From an uncultured Prevotella sp. (GTDB lineage: Bacteria; Bacteroidota; Bacteroidia; Bacteroidales; Bacteroidaceae): a DNA stretch of 15,913 bases. The stretch's first letter is position 1; each line of letters opens with the position of its first letter. The notes below the pieces were generated by a model. The model ran no database searches, was not told the origin of the DNA, and saw nothing but the letters and a program-made list of their open reading frames with translations. The stretch lies in NCBI RefSeq assembly GCF_900549175.1, contig NZ_URNN01000078.1, positions 1 to 15,913 of the forward strand, written 5' to 3'. Shown here in pieces: positions 14,156 through 15,913 of the stretch. A program made the translations under genes and the position numbers.

Positions 14156-15880
14156 TTATTGTTTTAAATTGTTTATTCTGTCTTCTGTTATCTTCATTAT
14201 CTCCCGCTCGGCCTTGTCTGCCTCGGCCATAAGAGCGGCGGCTTCGGCTGTCAGCGCATCGGCAGCAGCACGGTCGGCAAGGCCGGAAACATTGATTTTG
14301 ACATTCAGACCGGCACCGAACACAGCCGCCCGTGCGGCAAGCGCCCCAACACCGGCATCGGAAACACTGTTGGGATTGCCATCAAGAGCCATTGCACGGC
14401 AGATGTCGAACACCTTTACAGATGCCTTCATGGTCTGCAACGGCACATGGGCTGCATACAATGTGGCTGCCTCAAGAGCTTCGGCACGTGCCTTACGGTC
14501 TTCTTCGGTTTTCTTCGGCATGGCCAACGCCGACATTATGCGGTTGAAAGCTGCCGTATCTTCGTCAACGAGATGAAGCAGCTCAGTCATGAGCCGCTGT
14601 CCGCGCTCCGCCCAACAGCCAAACTCATCCCAACGGTCATCCCATCCGGCCTTATGGCTCGACAGGTTGGCAACCATCGTGCCAAGGGCGGCACCGAGTG
14701 CCCCCATATATGCCGATATCGTGCCACCGCCCGGGGCCGGACTTTCACGCGATGTCTCCTCTGCAAACTCTCTGACAGTAAGGTCGGCAAGCCGGCATGC
14801 GCCAGACTTTCCGGCATCTTCAAGCATGTATTCTATAACCTTTTCACGCGGATTGAATGGCTTGAGGTCATCAAGTCCCATGCTTTTCACGGCTATCTTT
14901 ATCAAGTCTTCTTCGGGAATACCGGCCGAACGATGTTGCTTGGCAAGGAAATACTTACCTGCATCTGTCAATGTCTTCTTGGGGATGAGTCCCACAATCT
15001 CGGTACCAGTGACACGTATGCCCCTGTTTTGGGCACAGCGGCACACCTCGTCGAAAGCCACATGAAGCGGTGTTACGGCAAGATTGGTCATATTCATCGA
15101 AACCTGGGCTATGCCGTATTCGTCGATATACCACCCGATGGCTTTGGTGCACTTCAGCGTGCCGGGTTTCATTACCGGTTGTCCGTTGGCATCCTTCACC
15201 ACTTTACCCACTATCGGGTTCCCCTCACGCACGGGGCGGCCTTTCTCCCTTACATCGAATGCAATGGCGTTGGCACGGCGTGTGGATGTCGTGTTCAGGT
15301 TATAGTTCACGGCTATAAGGAAGTCGCGTGCTCCCACCGCGGTACATCCCGTACGCTCTACGGCCTCGTCAACGGGACGTGCCCCGAAATCGGGCTGACG
15401 CCCCTCCGTTGTCAGTTTCTCGGCCAATGCCTCATATTCTCCTTCGCGGCATACGGCCAGATTCTTTCTCTCCGACGTAAAGGCGGCGGCCTCGTAGCAA
15501 TAGCACGGTATGGCCAGTTCATCGGCTATGCGGCGTGCCAACTTACGTGCCAGTGCGGCGCACTCTTCGAGTGTGATACCCGACACGGGGATGAGCGGGA
15601 GAACATCGGTGGCACCCATACGCGGATGTGCCCCGTGATGGTGGCGCATGTCGATGAGCTTTCCGGCACATCTCACAGAACGGAACGCCGCCTCCACCAC
15701 GGCATCGGGTTCGCCCACAAACGTCACCACGGTACGGTTGGTAGCCTCTCCGGGGTCGACATCAAGCAGTCTTACACCCTTCACGCTCTCAATTTCATCT
15801 GTTATCTGCTTTATTATTTGCATGTTGCGCCCCTCACTGAAATTGGGCACACACTCCACTATTTGTTTTTCGTAAGCCAT
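14156..15880 (-). CDS. ftcD: Bifunctional glutamate formimidoyltransferase / formiminotetrahydrofolate cyclodeaminase
   Basis: A 574-residue fused enzyme. Residues 1-340 are the formiminotransferase, which moves the formimino group of formiminoglutamate to tetrahydrofolate; it opens with IVECVPNFSEGRN and carries the catalytic-loop motif HHHGAHPRMGA (80-90, catalytic base probably H82). An insertion around 211-243 is longer than in the animal enzyme. Residues about 362-574 are the all-helical cyclodeaminase, with ESPAPGGGTISAYMGALGAAL (379-399), VDEDTAAFN (438-446) and GNPNSVSDAGVGAL (501-514). It releases ammonia and forms 5,10-methenyl-tetrahydrofolate. Together these are the last steps of histidine degradation, giving glutamate plus a one-carbon unit. 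The gene is the first of the operon in this window, six bases before hutU. Confidence 0.96.
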   Translation of the reverse strand: MAYEKQIVECVPNFSEGRNMQIIKQITDEIESVKGVRLLDVDPGEATNRTVVTFVGEPDAVVEAAFRSVRCAGKLIDMRHHHGAHPRMGATDVLPLIPVSGITLEECAALARKLARRIADELAIPCYCYEAAAFTSERKNLAVCREGEYEALAEKLTTEGRQPDFGARPVDEAVERTGCTAVGARDFLIAVNYNLNTTSTRRANAIAFDVREKGRPVREGNPIVGKVVKDANGQPVMKPGTLKCTKAIGWYIDEYGIAQVSMNMTNLAVTPLHVAFDEVCRCAQNRGIRVTGTEIVGLIPKKTLTDAGKYFLAKQHRSAGIPEEDLIKIAVKSMGLDDLKPFNPREKVIEYMLEDAGKSGACRLADLTVREFAEETSRESPAPGGGTISAYMGALGAALGTMVANLSSHKAGWDDRWDEFGCWAERGQRLMTELLHLVDEDTAAFNRIMSALAMPKKTEEDRKARAEALEAATLYAAHVPLQTMKASVKVFDICRAMALDGNPNSVSDAGVGALAARAAVFGAGLNVKINVSGLADRAAADALTAEAAALMAEADKAEREIMKITEDRINNLKQ

Positions 15881-15909
15881 AATACGGTAAAAATTATATG
15901 TTTCTTCTG

Positions 15910-15913
15910 CAAA
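15910..15913 (-). promoter_or_regulatory. Possible end of the hut operon -7 element (cut by window edge)
   Basis: Read leftward, the window begins with TTTGC, followed by an A-rich stretch of about 30 bases to the ftcD start. TTTG followed by C is how the -7 boxes of other genes here end, so this may be the last half of a TAnnTTTG element. The decisive TAnn bases lie outside the window. Confidence 0.35.

Overview
The window looks like a chromosomal segment from a member of the Bacteroidales (Bacteroidota). Several genes are preceded by the phylum's -7 promoter element TAnnTTTG. Start codons lack strong Shine-Dalgarno sequences. The gene content is also typical: a split ThrE exporter, an S24/S26 peptidase with an ABC exporter, a Bacteroidales-type AAA-ATPase/DUF1703 nuclease, a short CNNM-CBS protein, and the long form of urocanate hydratase. 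The family or genus cannot be fixed from sequence reading alone; Prevotellaceae- or Muribaculaceae-like genomes are a guess.

Layout. Positions 1-47 hold the first 15 codons of a leftward gene cut by the window edge. Positions 209-1703 are a rightward three-gene set: a 63-residue membrane protein, then the two halves of a ThrE/YjjPB-type exporter. Positions 1766-2671 encode a LysR regulator with its own promoter. Positions 2697-4846 hold an S24/S26-type peptidase and an ABC exporter that overlap by ATGA, ending in a very long hairpin terminator (4854-4908). The leftward AAA-ATPase/nuclease gene (4932-6488) converges on this terminator. A divergent promoter region (6489-6716) separates it from a secreted pectinesterase (6717-8123). 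The end of the pectinesterase gene runs 113 bp into the convergent CNNM/CBS gene (8011-9042). Positions 9043-9341 are an intergenic region with the CNNM promoter and a possibly structured leader.

Positions 9342-15880 are a complete leftward histidine-degradation operon in the order ftcD-hutU-hutH-hutI. HutH makes urocanate, HutU makes imidazolonepropionate, HutI makes formiminoglutamate, and the fused FtcD passes the formimino group to tetrahydrofolate and releases ammonia, leaving glutamate. HutU and FtcD both have the long or fused architecture best known from animals. No histidine transporter and no recognisable Hut regulator lie inside the window.

The least explained parts are the peptidase/ABC exporter pair without a visible substrate gene, the small membrane protein overlapping the ThrE gene, the pectinesterase tail that reads antisense through its neighbour, and the leader of the CNNM gene. 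I saw no CRISPR array, tRNA, rRNA, insertion sequence or integration site.
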